Source: Gammaproteobacteria bacterium (GTDB lineage Bacteria > Pseudomonadota > Gammaproteobacteria > Steroidobacterales > Woeseiaceae). Taken from it: a DNA stretch of 64,000 nucleotides. A model generated the notes under the pieces. That model saw only the letters and a list, made by a program, of their open reading frames with translations, was not told where the DNA came from and ran no database searches. This document shows, one piece after another, positions 41,823 through 53,652 of this stretch. The DNA lies in assembly GCA_029884455.1 (NCBI GenBank), contig JAOUHU010000009.1, positions 1 through 64,000 of the forward strand, read 5' to 3'. How positions within the stretch are numbered: position 1 is the first letter of the stretch; each line of letters begins with the position of its first letter. Made by a program: the position numbers and the translations under genes.

Positions 41823-42530
41823 ATGCAAGCATCTGACCTAACTCAGCACATCTCGCGGCGCTTTAACGAGGATCTGGAAGAGCTGCGTAACAAGGTAATG
41901 GCGATGGGCGGTCTCGTTGAGTCGCAACTGTCGAAAGCAATAGCCGCCGTTGTCAGCGGCGACAGCGAGCTCGGGCTGGAAGTCGCCAACGACGACTACA
42001 AGGTGAATGCTCTTGAGGTCAGTATTGATGAAGGTTGCAGCCGCATCCTTGCAACGCGCGCCCCGGCGGCGGGTGACCTGCGGCTGATTGTTGCGATCAT
42101 CAAGACTATTACCGATCTTGAACGCATTGGTGACGAGGCCGAAAAAATCGGCTTCCTTGCCTCGCGACTTGCGGCCATGGACCGGCCACCGGATTCGTAC
42201 CGCGAACTGAAGACGCTGGGCATGCATGTGCTGCAAATGCTGCGCGATTCGATGAATGCATTTGCACGACTGGATGATGCGGCGTCGATCAAAATCGTGC
42301 ACGAGGACGAACGAGTCGACGATGAATACGAGGCAATCCAGCGCCAGTGCATTACGTTCATGATGGAGGACCCACGAACAATCAAGCGTGTTATGAACGT
42401 GACCTGGGCGGCACGCTCGCTGGAACGGATCGGCGATCACACCAAGAACATTTGCGAGTATGTAATTTACATGGTGCAGGGCCGCGACGTCCGGCATACT
42501 GACCTGTCTGAGTCTGCACCGGAAAAATGA
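41823..42530 (+). CDS. phoU: Phosphate signalling regulator PhoU
   Basis: HISRRFNEDLEELRNKVMAMGGLVE..DLERIGDEAEKIG repeat architecture. Confidence 0.95.
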   Translation: MQASDLTQHISRRFNEDLEELRNKVMAMGGLVESQLSKAIAAVVSGDSELGLEVANDDYKVNALEVSIDEGCSRILATRAPAAGDLRLIVAIIKTITDLERIGDEAEKIGFLASRLAAMDRPPDSYRELKTLGMHVLQMLRDSMNAFARLDDAASIKIVHEDERVDDEYEAIQRQCITFMMEDPRTIKRVMNVTWAARSLERIGDHTKNICEYVIYMVQGRDVRHTDLSESAPEK

Positions 42531-42537
42531 AACGACC

Positions 42538-43032
42538 GTGGTCCTGCCGGCAAAACGCGTACTGAATTTCGCAGCCTTCCTGGCCTGCGCCGGCATGATG
42601 GCTTTCGCGCTGTTTGCGCAGCATGTGCTGCTTCTGGAACCGTGTCCGCTTTGCGTACTGCAACGAGTGGCTGTGATTGGCAGCGGCATTGCGTTCCTGG
42701 TCCTGGCGCTGTGCAACAGGAATTCTGGCTGGGTACAGCGAATTTTTCTTGCGTTGCTCGGACTGTTTTCTCTGGGTGGCCTGGTCGTGGCCGGCCGGCA
42801 CGTCTGGCTGCAGCATTTACCGCCCGACAAGGTGCCATCCTGCGGGCCCGGTCTCGGCTACATGCTGGACAATTTCCCATTCGCGGACGCGCTGAAGATG
42901 GTGTTCACGGGGTCGGGAGAGTGCGCCAAGATCGACTGGTCGCTGCTTGGAATTTCGATGCCCGGCTGGGTATTCATTGCGTTGCTTACGCTGCTGGTTT
43001 TCGGCCTGTGGAATAATCTGGCACGTTCCTAG
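42538..43032 (+). CDS. dsbB: Disulfide bond formation protein DsbB
   Basis: 4-TM protein with EPCPLCVLQR and periplasmic Cys pair; GTG start. Confidence 0.9.
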   Translation: MVLPAKRVLNFAAFLACAGMMAFALFAQHVLLLEPCPLCVLQRVAVIGSGIAFLVLALCNRNSGWVQRIFLALLGLFSLGGLVVAGRHVWLQHLPPDKVPSCGPGLGYMLDNFPFADALKMVFTGSGECAKIDWSLLGISMPGWVFIALLTLLVFGLWNNLARS

Positions 43033-43053
43033 CTTGCGCTTTGCTGCAACGGA

Positions 43054-44226
43054 TCAGTCGGCGTTCGGCCGCAATAGCAGCAGCTCCATGATACGACGGT
43101 ACATGGACGTCAGCGTGATGACATCGCCGATCGCAACATGTTCATCGATCTTGTGGATTGTTGCGTTGACCGGGCCAAGCTCGACGACGTCGGTTCCGGC
43201 CGGTGCGATAAAGCGGCCATCCGACGTGCCACCGCCCGTGGACAGGAGCGGTGCCTTGCCGGTGTGTTCCTGAATTGCGGTCTTCACTGCCTCGATGAGA
43301 TCGCCGGCCGCGGTGAGGAACGGTTCACCGGACAGGTGCCACTTGAGTTCATAGTCAAGATCATGTGCCGCGAACACCGCCTCGACTCGCGCCTGCAGGG
43401 TTTGGTAGGTCCACTCGGTGGAATAGCGGAAATTGAAACGCGCCTTGAGTTCGGCCGGGGTGACATTCGGAAAACCAGTTCCGGCCTGAAGGTCGACGAC
43501 CTGAAAGCTCGTGGGCGGGAAAAATTCATTACCCCGGTCCCACTCGATCGTATGCAGTTCAGCCAGCAGCGGTGCGAAGCGCCGGATCGGGTTGTCCGCC
43601 AGTTGCGGGTAGGCTACGTGCCCCTGAATGCCGCGCACCGTCAGTTTGCCGCTGAGTGAGCCGCGCCGGCCGATGCGGACCATATCGCCGAGCTGGCCGT
43701 CGCTGGAGGGTTCACCCAGTACGCACCAATCGATGTGCTCGCCGCGTGCCTGCAGTGTCTCAACCACGCGCAGCGTGCCGTCACGAGCGCACCCTTCCTC
43801 GTCGCTGGTAATCAGGACCGCAAGGCTGCCGGCGTACTCCGGGTTGGCGGCGATAAACTGCTCGATTGCCACAATCATGGCGGCAAGCCCGCTTTTCATG
43901 TCTGCTGCGCCGCGGCCATACAGGCTGCCGCCGCGGACGGTCGGTTCGAATGGCGGCGAGCTCCAGTCGCTCTCGAGACCCGGTGGCACGACATCGGTAT
44001 GCCCGGCGAAGCACAACACCGGGCCAGATTCGCCGCGTCGCGCGTACAGGTTGCTGACCTCGGCAAAGGGCATGCACTCGCATTTGAACCCCAGCGCGGC
44101 GAGCCGCTCGGCAAGTATTGGCTGGCAGCCGGCATCGTCTGGCGTGACTGAACGACAACGCAACAGTGACCGCAGCAGTGCCATACTTGGATGCTCGAGC
44201 TGGTCTTTATCCGGACTTTCAGTCAA
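43054..44226 (-). CDS. dapE: Succinyl-diaminopimelate desuccinylase
   Basis: LCFAGHTDVVPPG..GRGAADMKSGLAAM..ITSDEEG..LSTGGGTSDGRF. Confidence 0.96.
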   Translation of the reverse strand: MTESPDKDQLEHPSMALLRSLLRCRSVTPDDAGCQPILAERLAALGFKCECMPFAEVSNLYARRGESGPVLCFAGHTDVVPPGLESDWSSPPFEPTVRGGSLYGRGAADMKSGLAAMIVAIEQFIAANPEYAGSLAVLITSDEEGCARDGTLRVVETLQARGEHIDWCVLGEPSSDGQLGDMVRIGRRGSLSGKLTVRGIQGHVAYPQLADNPIRRFAPLLAELHTIEWDRGNEFFPPTSFQVVDLQAGTGFPNVTPAELKARFNFRYSTEWTYQTLQARVEAVFAAHDLDYELKWHLSGEPFLTAAGDLIEAVKTAIQEHTGKAPLLSTGGGTSDGRFIAPAGTDVVELGPVNATIHKIDEHVAIGDVITLTSMYRRIMELLLLRPNAD

Positions 44227-44392
44227 TTCTCAGTAACCCTCATAACTATAAGAAAATGCTACAAAAAAAGGAAAAGCCTGAGTCGACCATGGGAGCATCA
44301 TTGGCACCCGATTGCAACAATTCGGTAACAATCCATCGCTATGCTGTGCGCAGCCTGAACGTCGGGCCTGCTTTCCATAACGGAGGAAATTC

Positions 44393-45457
44393 GTGGCAAA
44401 CAAAAGTACAGCGTTGGCAACATTCACCTGTGGCCTGATCCTGGCCGCATTATGCGGCACGGCCGGCGCACAGTCAGCCCGCGATCATATCTACATTGTC
44501 GGTTCGTCGACGGTTTATCCATTTTCCACGGTTGTTGCCGAGCGTTTCGGACGTGGCAGCGATTTCAAAACGCCAAAGGTCGAGTCCACCGGCACCGGAG
44601 GCGGCCTGAAACTTTTTTGTGACGGTGTCGGCGTCGACTATCCGGATATTGCGAACGCCTCACGCGCAATTAAAGCATCCGAATTGGCGAGTTGTGCGGC
44701 GAACGGCGTTGATGACGTGATCGAAGTCAAGATCGGTTACGACGGCATCGTGCTCGCAAATTCACAGCGTGCGCCGTCGATGGCCTTATCACGATTGGAA
44801 ATATTTCTTGCGCTGGCCAAGCAGATACCGGGCGAAGGCGTGCATGAGCTGGTCGACAATCCACACCGGCTCTGGTCGGACATTAACCCGGCATTGCCGG
44901 CGACGCGTATCGAGGTACTTGGTCCACCACCAACCTCGGGCACGCGGGATGCATTCGTCGAACTTGCAATGGAAGGCGGTTGTTCGGCGATTGCCTGGAT
45001 CAAGGAATTGAAAAATACCGATGAGGCTCGCTACCGCTCCATATGTCACTCCATTCGCGAGGATGGCGCGTACGTGGAAGCCGGCGAAAACGATAATCTG
45101 ATCGTGCAGAAGCTCGACGCGAACCTCAGCGCGATGGGCATTTTCGGCTTCAGCTTTCTTGACCAGAACGCGGAGCTGGTGCGTGGTGCCGCCGTAGACG
45201 GCATAGTACCAAGCTTTGACGCAATCGCGGATGGCTCCTACCCGGTGGCCCGGCCGTTGTATTTTTATGTGAAGAAGACGCACGTCGATGTCATCCCCGG
45301 ATTACGCGGTTTTCTGCGCGAGTTTTCCAGCGAACGGGCCTGGGGTGATGACGGCTACCTGTCCGAGCGTGGACTGATTCCGATGCCGGCCGAGGAACGT
45401 GCCCTGGTAGCGGCAACTGTGCGCGATTTGGTGCCAATGGACGTGGCGAGTAATTAA
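44393..45457 (+). CDS. pstS: Phosphate ABC transporter substrate-binding protein PstS
   Basis: IYIVGSSTVYPFSTVVAERFG..STGTGGGLKLFC..PPPTSGTRDAFVEL; GTG start; precedes pstCAB. Confidence 0.9.
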   Translation: MANKSTALATFTCGLILAALCGTAGAQSARDHIYIVGSSTVYPFSTVVAERFGRGSDFKTPKVESTGTGGGLKLFCDGVGVDYPDIANASRAIKASELASCAANGVDDVIEVKIGYDGIVLANSQRAPSMALSRLEIFLALAKQIPGEGVHELVDNPHRLWSDINPALPATRIEVLGPPPTSGTRDAFVELAMEGGCSAIAWIKELKNTDEARYRSICHSIREDGAYVEAGENDNLIVQKLDANLSAMGIFGFSFLDQNAELVRGAAVDGIVPSFDAIADGSYPVARPLYFYVKKTHVDVIPGLRGFLREFSSERAWGDDGYLSERGLIPMPAEERALVAATVRDLVPMDVASN

Positions 45458-45468
45458 CCGGGCAGAAG

Positions 45469-46857
45469 ATGCAGGGCAACACTCTCATACTGATTCTGGC
45501 CGCAACCAGCGTCGTGGCCTTTTTCATGGGGCGAGCCCGCTCGCTCAAGCTTGCCGGCGCGCCGCGGATTCGCGGCGCGCTGCATTCCTTGCCCGGCTAT
45601 TACGGTTATTTCACCGCGATCTGGTGCCTGCTGCCGGCGTTGCTGGTGCTGTCATTGTGGCTGAGCCTGGAGTCACGCCTGATTATTGCTTTACTGGTGG
45701 AGCAGTTGCCTGCCGCGCAGCAGGCTTTGTCGGCTGGCGAACTGAATCTCTTGCTGAATAATATCCAGAACCTGGCCAATGGCGACGCGATCAGCGGTAC
45801 CGCCGACGCGATGCTGCAGGACGCCGCCAGCCGGTACTCAAGTTACATGATCGCCAGCCGCCGCTTGCTTGCGGTAGTGACGCTGGCGGTGGCAGGGATT
45901 GGCGGTGTGCTGGCCTGGCGGCGCGTCCATCCGGCACTGCGGGCGCGCAACAAGGTCGAGCAGATCGTGCTGGTCTTGCTGGTGGCAGCGTCGAGTATTG
46001 CGATCCTGACGACCATCGGCATCGTGCTGTCGGTGGTGTTCGAAGCACTGCGGTTCTTCCAGAAAGTACCGTTATCAGAATTCCTGTTTGGGCTGAACTG
46101 GAGTCCGCAGACGGCGATACGCGCCGACCAGGTCGGGTCATCCGGCAGTTTTGGTGCGCTGCCGCTGTTTGCGGGCACACTATTGATTACCAGCATTGCA
46201 ATGGTGGTAGCAGTTCCGGTTGGCCTGATGACCGCGATCTACCTGGCGGAATATTCGTCGCGCGCAGTGCGTGCGGCCGCCAAACCGTTGCTCGAAATCC
46301 TGGCCGGAATACCGACAGTGGTTTACGGTTTTTTTGCTGCACTCACGGTGGCGCCCTGGGTACGGCGAGCTGGCGAGGCGCTGGGACTGGAAGTTGCGTC
46401 CGAGAGCGCACTTGCAGCGGGCCTGGTCATGGGTGTCATGATCATTCCGCTGGTCTCGTCACTGACGGATGACGCTATCAACGCGGTGCCCAGTGCCATG
46501 CGCGACGGTGCGCTGGGGCTTGGCTCGACCCGCTCCGAGACCATGCGCAAGGTGATTTTGCCGGCGGCGTTGCCGGGTATTGTCGGCGGGGTCCTGCTTG
46601 CCATCTCGCGCGCGATCGGCGAAACCATGATCGTGGTGATGGCAGCCGGCCTGGCCGCCAACCTGACCGCAAACCCGTTTGCAGCAGTTACCACGGTCAC
46701 GGTGCAGATCGTGACATTGCTGGTTGGTGACCAGGAATTCGACAGCGCCAAAACCCTGGCCGCGTTCGCGCTCGGCCTGATGCTTTTTACGGTAACCCTG
46801 AGCCTCAATGTTGTGGGGCTGCGCGTGGTGCGCAAGTATCGAGAGCAGTATGAGTGA
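45469..46857 (+). CDS. pstC: Phosphate ABC transporter permease PstC
   Basis: Binding-protein-dependent permease; PLLEILAGIPTVVYGFFA, IGETMIVVMAAG. Confidence 0.93.
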   Translation: MQGNTLILILAATSVVAFFMGRARSLKLAGAPRIRGALHSLPGYYGYFTAIWCLLPALLVLSLWLSLESRLIIALLVEQLPAAQQALSAGELNLLLNNIQNLANGDAISGTADAMLQDAASRYSSYMIASRRLLAVVTLAVAGIGGVLAWRRVHPALRARNKVEQIVLVLLVAASSIAILTTIGIVLSVVFEALRFFQKVPLSEFLFGLNWSPQTAIRADQVGSSGSFGALPLFAGTLLITSIAMVVAVPVGLMTAIYLAEYSSRAVRAAAKPLLEILAGIPTVVYGFFAALTVAPWVRRAGEALGLEVASESALAAGLVMGVMIIPLVSSLTDDAINAVPSAMRDGALGLGSTRSETMRKVILPAALPGIVGGVLLAISRAIGETMIVVMAAGLAANLTANPFAAVTTVTVQIVTLLVGDQEFDSAKTLAAFALGLMLFTVTLSLNVVGLRVVRKYREQYE

Positions 46858-48121
46858 GGTGACGCGCGGCAAGGTCAGCGCCGGCCTGGCCCGGCGGCGG
46901 CGCAAGGAGCGTTTGTTCCGCTTGTGTGGAATGCTGGCGACCACCGTCGGCATCGTGTTCCTGGTGGTGTTTTTTGCGGACCTGATCGGCAAAGGTAGCA
47001 GCGCGTTCCGGCAGACTTTCCTGCGACTCGAAATAAGCTTCGACACCGCGGTCATCGCGCCGCAGGGCAGCATCGATCTGCAATACGCGGATTTTGACCT
47101 GCTGGCGAGAAACGCATTGCGTGACCTTTTTCCCGACGTCAGCGGCCGCAACCCGTTGCGCGAGCTGAATCGCTTGCTGAGCGTCGGTGCCGGTTACCAG
47201 CTGCGCGACATGCTGCAGCAGGACCCAGGTTTGCTTGGCTCGGTGCAAAGTGTCTGGCTGCCGGCCTCGTCCAGTGTGGACATGCTGCGAAAGGGCAACA
47301 TTGATGCATCGATCGACGCTGCACTGCGACCGATCAGCGATGCGCAACTCGCCTGGGTAGCCGCGTTGCAGCGCGACGGGCGGCTGGAATTGCGCTGGAA
47401 TCGTGCTTTCTTCAGTAACGGCGACTCCCGCGAGCCGGAGCTCGCGGGTATTCGTGGCGCATTGATGGGCTCTTTTTACATGTTGCTGGTGACGCTGGCG
47501 CTGGCATTACCGATCGGCGTCGCTGCTGCGATTTACCTGGAAGAGTTTGCGCCACGCAATCGCTGGTCCGACCTGATCGAAGTCAATATCAATAACCTTG
47601 CAGCGGTGCCGTCGATTGTCTTTGGCCTGCTGGGCCTGGCCGTGTTCATTAACTGGGCAACTCTGCCGCGATCCGCGCCGCTGGTCGGCGGGCTGGTCCT
47701 GGCACTGTTGACGTTACCGGTGATCATCATTGCCTCACGCGCAGCGATCAAGTCGGTGCCGCCGTCGATACGTGACGCGGCGCTGGGTCTCGGCGCATCC
47801 AGAATGCAGGTGGTATTTCACCATGTGATGCCACTGTCGCTGCCCGGCATGCTGACCGGAGCGATTATTGGCATGAGCAGGGCGCTCGGCGAGTCTGCGC
47901 CACTGCTGATGATTGGTATGGTGGCATTCATCGTCGACGTGCCGGGTGGCTTTTCAGATCCGGCAACGGCGCTGCCGGTGCAGATTTACCTTTGGGCCGA
48001 TAGCCCTGAACGCGCCTTCGCAGAGCGGACCTCAGCGGCCATAATGGTACTGCTGGGATTCCTGATGCTGATGAACCTGGCGGCCGTGGTCTTGCGCAAG
48101 CGTATGGAACAAAAGTGGTAG
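46850..48121 (+). CDS. pstA: Phosphate ABC transporter permease PstA
   Basis: NINNLAAVPSIVFGLLGLAVFIN, SRALGESAPLLMIG; overlaps pstC. Confidence 0.93.
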   Translation: MSEVTRGKVSAGLARRRRKERLFRLCGMLATTVGIVFLVVFFADLIGKGSSAFRQTFLRLEISFDTAVIAPQGSIDLQYADFDLLARNALRDLFPDVSGRNPLRELNRLLSVGAGYQLRDMLQQDPGLLGSVQSVWLPASSSVDMLRKGNIDASIDAALRPISDAQLAWVAALQRDGRLELRWNRAFFSNGDSREPELAGIRGALMGSFYMLLVTLALALPIGVAAAIYLEEFAPRNRWSDLIEVNINNLAAVPSIVFGLLGLAVFINWATLPRSAPLVGGLVLALLTLPVIIIASRAAIKSVPPSIRDAALGLGASRMQVVFHHVMPLSLPGMLTGAIIGMSRALGESAPLLMIGMVAFIVDVPGGFSDPATALPVQIYLWADSPERAFAERTSAAIMVLLGFLMLMNLAAVVLRKRMEQKW

Positions 48122-48132
48122 GAGTGGACTGA

Positions 48133-48975
48133 GTGTCGGATCGAATGTCAAAAGCAAAAGACACGCTGCCGGAGCAGCCGTCCGACATTGGCAAGACAGT
48201 TGGCAATGTTCGCAGTGCCAACCCGTACGTTGTTGCCGAGAATGTCAATGTCTACTACGGCGACAATCACGCCATCAAGAACGTGTCACTCGAGATCGGC
48301 ACGAAGGAAGTTATCGCCTTGATCGGTCCGTCCGGTTGCGGCAAATCGACCTTTCTACGCTGCCTGAATCGCATGAATGACTCTATCGAAAATGCCAGGG
48401 TCAGCGGTCATATCAGCCTGGCCGGTACAGATATCTATAGTAAGGACCTGGATCCGGTCGCATTGCGGGCACGAGTCGGCATGGTATTCCAGAAACCGAA
48501 TCCGTTCCCGAAGAGTATTTACGACAATGTTGCCTACGGGCCGCGCATTCACGGTCTCGCCGCGAACCGAGCCGAACTCGACAATATCGTGCATACCAGC
48601 CTGGAAAGAGCCGGCCTGTTGAAGGAGGTCATTGACCGGCTCGACGAACCGGGTACCGGCCTGTCGGGCGGCCAACAACAACGGCTGTGTATAGCGCGGA
48701 CCATCGCGGTCGATCCGGATGTCATCCTGATGGACGAACCTTGTTCCGCTCTTGATCCAATCGCTACCGCCCGCATCGAAGACCTGATGTACGAGCTGTC
48801 AGAAGATTATGCAATCGTCATCGTCACGCACTCGATGCAACAGGCCGCGCGAGTATCGCAACGCGTCGCGTATTTTCACCTTGGATCACTGGTCGAAGTC
48901 GACGAAACGAACAGGATCTTCACCAACCCGCGGCACCGGCTTACCGAGGACTACATCACCGGTCGGATTGGATAA
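48133..48975 (+). CDS. pstB: Phosphate ABC transporter ATP-binding protein PstB
   Basis: [48 protein letters not shown]. Confidence 0.97.
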   Translation: MSDRMSKAKDTLPEQPSDIGKTVGNVRSANPYVVAENVNVYYGDNHAIKNVSLEIGTKEVIALIGPSGCGKSTFLRCLNRMNDSIENARVSGHISLAGTDIYSKDLDPVALRARVGMVFQKPNPFPKSIYDNVAYGPRIHGLAANRAELDNIVHTSLERAGLLKEVIDRLDEPGTGLSGGQQQRLCIARTIAVDPDVILMDEPCSALDPIATARIEDLMYELSEDYAIVIVTHSMQQAARVSQRVAYFHLGSLVEVDETNRIFTNPRHRLTEDYITGRIG

Positions 48976-49083
48976 CCTGCTGACCAATTCGATGTTGGTC
49001 GTGAGTGACGTGTTTTTCGACCGAAGTAAAGCGCAGCGTCAGCGAGCCATGAGGGAGAGAAATACGTCATTCGCGACCAGTCT

Positions 49084-49434
49084 CTAACGGTTTTGCAGGA
49101 ACTCCGAGAAGCGTTTTTCAGAGAAACCGACCGCGATGAAATGATCATCCTCGAGTACCGGGCGCTTGATGAGCGTCGGGCTTTCGATCATGACTGCCAG
49201 CGCCTTGTCATGCGTCAGCTCATTGCGGTCGACCTCGGGTATCTTGCGCCACGTCAGGCTGTTCTTGTTCAGCAGGCGCTGCCAGCCGATGCGCTGCACC
49301 CAGCGTTCCAGCATCTGGATACTGAGTCCGTCTTCGCGTAAATCGTGAAACCTATGCTCGATGTTCCTGGCCCGCAAAAAATTCCTCGCGTTCCTGCAGG
49401 TCTCGCAACTCTTGATGCCGTAAACCGTCAGCAA
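49084..49434 (-). CDS. ArsC/Spx-family thioredoxin-fold protein (YffB-like)
   Basis: MLTVYGIKSCETCRNARNFLRARNI..LIKRPVLEDD. Confidence 0.88.
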   Translation of the reverse strand: MLTVYGIKSCETCRNARNFLRARNIEHRFHDLREDGLSIQMLERWVQRIGWQRLLNKNSLTWRKIPEVDRNELTHDKALAVMIESPTLIKRPVLEDDHFIAVGFSEKRFSEFLQNR

Positions 49435-49439
49435 TGCAA

Positions 49440-50270
49440 TCAGCCTGGCTCGATATTACGCAGCAATTCATTGAGGCTGGTTTTGGCGCGCGTCTTTTCG
49501 TCCACGCGTTTGACAATAACCGCGCAGTACAATGAGTACTTGCCATCCCTGGATGGCAGGTTTCCCGATACCACCACCGACCCCGCCGGTACCCGGCCGT
49601 AGCTTATGCTGCCGCTGTCGCGATCATAAATTCGTGTGCTCTGGCCGATGTACACTCCCATTGAGATCACTGAGCCTTTCTCAACGATAACGCCCTCGAC
49701 GATTTCCGAGCGTGCGCCGATAAAACAATTGTCCTCGATGATTGTTGGTGCTGCCTGCACAGGTTCCAGTACACCGCCGATGCCAACGCCACCGGACAGG
49801 TGCACGTTCTTGCCGATCTGGGCACAGCTGCCGACGGTGGCCCAGGTATCTACCATGGTGCCGGAATCAACGCGGGCACCGATGTTGACGTAACTCGGCA
49901 TCAGCACCACATCCTTGGCGACGAACGCACCGCGACGTACGATGGCATCGGGAACAACGCGCACGCCGTCACGTCGGAAATCGGCGGCCGTGTAGTCGGC
50001 ATACTTGAGCGGCACTTTGTCGAAAAACCGGCTGTGCGAGCCGGCCATGACCGCGTTGTCCGTGAGGCGAAAACTCAGTAACACGGCTTTCTTAAGCCAT
50101 TGATTCACATGCCAGCCATCGGCTTGCGGTTCTGCAACCCGAACCGTGCCGGCATCGAGCAGCGCCACTGCATCGCGCACCGCCGCGCGAAGCTTCGCGG
50201 CGTCCGCCGCATCGGGCATCTGGCCGCCGTGCTCAAAACCGCGTTCGATGATATCGATCATGTCTTGCAT
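49440..50270 (-). CDS. dapD: 2,3,4,5-tetrahydropyridine-2,6-dicarboxylate N-succinyltransferase
   Basis: Left-handed beta-helix; [46 protein letters not shown]. Confidence 0.96.
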   Translation of the reverse strand: MQDMIDIIERGFEHGGQMPDAADAAKLRAAVRDAVALLDAGTVRVAEPQADGWHVNQWLKKAVLLSFRLTDNAVMAGSHSRFFDKVPLKYADYTAADFRRDGVRVVPDAIVRRGAFVAKDVVLMPSYVNIGARVDSGTMVDTWATVGSCAQIGKNVHLSGGVGIGGVLEPVQAAPTIIEDNCFIGARSEIVEGVIVEKGSVISMGVYIGQSTRIYDRDSGSISYGRVPAGSVVVSGNLPSRDGKYSLYCAVIVKRVDEKTRAKTSLNELLRNIEPG

Positions 50271-52855
50271 TTATTGTCCAGTTTATCGACTAAAGCGTTC
50301 TGCAGGCGAGTTTTTGCGGATTCATCGAGCGGTTTGCCGGCTTCGTCGCAAATATAAAATACGTCCTCGGCGCGCTCGCCAATGGTCATGATTTTAGCAG
50401 CGTCAATATCGATGCCGAGATCGATAAAGACCTGCCCAACCTTGCTCAGAAGCCCTGGCTGGTCAGCGGCGACCAGGTTCATTACGGTGCGCCCATCCGG
50501 TGTGTTCTTGCCAAATTGCACGCTGGTATTGGTGTTAAACATGCGCAGGCGACGCGGCGCGGTGCGAGTTACCTTCGCTGTCTTCTCGTCGGCTGCGGTC
50601 AGTATGCGCGTTAGCGAGCGGCGAATCTTGCTAAGCCGCGCCTCGTCTATTTCCATGCGCTTGTCCAGCTCCATAAAAATGTAGGTATCGATGCTGTAGC
50701 CATCGGCGATCGGCACGATACGGGCGTCGACGATATTCATTCCCAATTCGTCGAGCACCGCCGTGGCATGCGCAAACGTATGCCGTATTCGCGGTGTGTA
50801 GAGCACCGCCTCGACACCGTCGCCGTTCTCCTGCAGGCGTACATCGACCAGGCTATCGGTGCCCTGGCGATCAGCACGCGCCAGCAGTTCCGTGTGCCAG
50901 ACGATTTCATCGCTGCGGTGACGCAGGTAGTAACCGTCGCTGAACAACTTCCAGACCGCGTCGACTTGCTCGCTGCGCATCTTGCGTTCCGCGAGCGTCT
51001 GCTTCGCCTGGGATTTTTTCTCGCTGATCAGCTGCTCGCGATCCATAGGATTTTCCAGGCCGCGGCGTAATGCCCGCTGCGTCAACTCGTACAAGTCGCC
51101 GAACAGCGTCGACTTCCACGAGTTCCACAGCTTCGGATTGGTGCCCCGCACGTCGGCGACCGTGAGCACATACAGGTAATCGAGGTGCAGCGGATCGCGG
51201 ACCAGCGATGCAAACTCGTCGATTACGGCCGGGTCGCCGAGGTCTTTTTTCTGTGCGGTGGTCGACAGGATCAAATGATTGCGTACCAGCCAGGCAACGA
51301 CGCGAGCGTCGTATTCACTCATGCCGTGTTCAAGGCAAAACGCCTCCGCGTCAACGGCACCCAGTTCGGAGTGATCGCCACCCCGACCCTTGGCAATGTC
51401 GTGAAACAGGCCGCCGAGGTAGGCAATTTCCGGTTTCTCAAACGACTGCATGATCTTGCTGCAGCGCGGATACTCGTGATCGAAACGCGACAAGGCAAAG
51501 CGGCGCAAGTTGCTGACCACGAACAAGGTGTGTTCGTCTACCGTATAGGCGTGAAACAGGTCGTACTGCATGCGACCAACGATCCGGCCGAATGACGGTA
51601 TGTACAGGCCGAGTACGCCATAAAGATTCATGCGCCTGAGTTCGTGAGTGACGCCGGCCGGGGCCCGCAGGATGGCAAGGAACAGGCGATGATTCCGCGG
51701 GTTCTGCCGGAACTCTTCATCGATCAGGTGCAGATTGCGCTTGATCAGGCCGACCGTATAGGCGCTGACACCGCGAATTTCCGGATTTTGCTGCAGTAGC
51801 AGGAACAGTTCGAGCAAGGCGGATGGATCGCGCCGGAAGACTCGGTCATCGACCGTCTGCAGATAGCCGTTCTTCACCTGGAATCGCTGGTTTAGCGGCA
51901 CTGGCTCGGCCGACGGGTCCATCAGGATTGCTTCTTCGAACAGCTGCAACAACATTTCGTTGAGACGGCTCAGGTCCATCACGGTGCGGTAGTAGCGCTG
52001 CATCAGTTGTTCGACCGCCAATGTGTAGCGAGCATCTTCGTAACCGAGCATTTTCGCCAGGTTGATCTGGTGATCGAACAGCAACCGGTCCTCGCGCCGG
52101 CCGGTCAGGATATGCAGGGCAAAGCGGATGCGCCACAGGAACTGCTGGCCTTCGTGCAGGCGCCGGACCTGGCCCGGCGTCAGGAACCGGTGTTGTACCA
52201 GCTCGGCCAGTGTGTCCACGCCGAAATAACGCTTCGCCACCCAGCCAATCATCTGGATATCCCTGAGTCCACCAGGGCTGCTCTTGACGTTGGGTTCCAG
52301 CTTGTACGCGGAATCGTCGTAGCGATGATGGCGCTCGATCTGCTCCTTGCGCTTTTCAGCAAAGAATTTCGCGGGCGGCCAGATCCTGTCGGCCGCGATC
52401 GCTGCCTGCATGTCGATATAGAGCTCCGCCGGACCCGTAATCAAGCGCGACTCCATGAGCGTCGTGACCACCGTGAGGTCGGCCTTGGCCTCGTCATGGC
52501 ATTGCGCCACGGTGCGGGCGCTTTGGCCGATCTCCAGGCCGACGTCCCACAAGGCGGTGATGAAATTTGACAGTTGCGCCTTGCAGGTGTCGGAAAACTT
52601 TTTCGGCAGCAGTACAAGAATATCGACGTCGGAATAGGGGTGCAGCTCGCCGCGGCCATAGCCGCCGACCGCGACCAGGGCAGCCGTGCCGACACAGTCC
52701 GGCGCGTATTCTTGCCAGAGCTGGGTCACGATCGAGTCAACCACGGCTGCACGCTCATGCACCAGCACAACAACCGACTCGCCGGCCAGGAATCGGGCTC
52801 GAATATCGGCGTTGGCAGCGTCCAGCTCGGCGCGATTCGTGACTAAATAACTCAT
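50258..52855 (-). CDS. glnD: Bifunctional uridylyltransferase/uridylyl-removing enzyme GlnD
   Basis: [19 protein letters not shown] NTase motif, HD region, C-terminal ACT domains. Confidence 0.96.
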   Translation of the reverse strand: MSYLVTNRAELDAANADIRARFLAGESVVVLVHERAAVVDSIVTQLWQEYAPDCVGTAALVAVGGYGRGELHPYSDVDILVLLPKKFSDTCKAQLSNFITALWDVGLEIGQSARTVAQCHDEAKADLTVVTTLMESRLITGPAELYIDMQAAIAADRIWPPAKFFAEKRKEQIERHHRYDDSAYKLEPNVKSSPGGLRDIQMIGWVAKRYFGVDTLAELVQHRFLTPGQVRRLHEGQQFLWRIRFALHILTGRREDRLLFDHQINLAKMLGYEDARYTLAVEQLMQRYYRTVMDLSRLNEMLLQLFEEAILMDPSAEPVPLNQRFQVKNGYLQTVDDRVFRRDPSALLELFLLLQQNPEIRGVSAYTVGLIKRNLHLIDEEFRQNPRNHRLFLAILRAPAGVTHELRRMNLYGVLGLYIPSFGRIVGRMQYDLFHAYTVDEHTLFVVSNLRRFALSRFDHEYPRCSKIMQSFEKPEIAYLGGLFHDIAKGRGGDHSELGAVDAEAFCLEHGMSEYDARVVAWLVRNHLILSTTAQKKDLGDPAVIDEFASLVRDPLHLDYLYVLTVADVRGTNPKLWNSWKSTLFGDLYELTQRALRRGLENPMDREQLISEKKSQAKQTLAERKMRSEQVDAVWKLFSDGYYLRHRSDEIVWHTELLARADRQGTDSLVDVRLQENGDGVEAVLYTPRIRHTFAHATAVLDELGMNIVDARIVPIADGYSIDTYIFMELDKRMEIDEARLSKIRRSLTRILTAADEKTAKVTRTAPRRLRMFNTNTSVQFGKNTPDGRTVMNLVAADQPGLLSKVGQVFIDLGIDIDAAKIMTIGERAEDVFYICDEAGKPLDESAKTRLQNALVDKLDNKCKT

Positions 52856-52873
52856 TGAAATATCAAGCTAAAA

Positions 52874-53638
52874 TTATCTATCAGCGGAGCCAAGCGTGAG
52901 TACCTCGTAGCCGGTTTCGGTCACCAGCACGGTGTGCTCCCACTGTGCCGACAAACTGTGGTCCTTGGTGACCACGGTCCAGCCATCGGGCAGCAGTTTT
53001 ACCGCCGCCTTGCCGGCATTCACCATGGGTTCCACGGTCAGCGTCATACCTGCCTTGAGCTCAAGTCCGGTACCGGCTGAACCGTAGTGCAAAACCTGCG
53101 GGTCCTCGTGAAATACGCGGCCGATACCATGGCCGCAGTACTCACGGACGACCGAAAACCGGTTTTTTTCCACGTGCTTCTGAATTGCCGCACCAACATC
53201 GCCGAGCCGTTTGCCTGCGGCGAGCTCCGCAATGCCCAGCCACATACCCTCAAACGAAACATCCGACAAGCGCTGCGCCTGTACGCTGGGCTTGCCTACA
53301 AAGTACATGCGGCTGGTATCGCCATGAAATCCATCCTTGATTACCGTAACGTCGATATTCACCACGTCGCCGCTCTTCAGCGTGCGTTCGCCGGGGATTC
53401 CGTGGCAGACCACGTGATTCACCGAGGTACAGATTGATTTGGGGAAGCCGCGATAGTTGAGCGGTGCCGGAACGGCCTTCTGCACTTCGACAATATAGTC
53501 ATGACAGATCGTATCCAGCTGCCCGGTAGTCACGCCGGCCTGCACGTATGCGCCGATCATGTCCAGCACGTCGGCCGCCAGGCGGCCCGCGACACGCATT
53601 TTGTCCTGTTCTTCAGCTGTTTTGATCGTAACTGTCAT
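52874..53638 (-). CDS. map: Type I methionine aminopeptidase
   Basis: [56 protein letters not shown]. Confidence 0.97.
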   Translation of the reverse strand: MTVTIKTAEEQDKMRVAGRLAADVLDMIGAYVQAGVTTGQLDTICHDYIVEVQKAVPAPLNYRGFPKSICTSVNHVVCHGIPGERTLKSGDVVNIDVTVIKDGFHGDTSRMYFVGKPSVQAQRLSDVSFEGMWLGIAELAAGKRLGDVGAAIQKHVEKNRFSVVREYCGHGIGRVFHEDPQVLHYGSAGTGLELKAGMTLTVEPMVNAGKAAVKLLPDGWTVVTKDHSLSAQWEHTVLVTETGYEVLTLGSADR

Positions 53639-53652
53639 CGTGCGCTCAAAAA

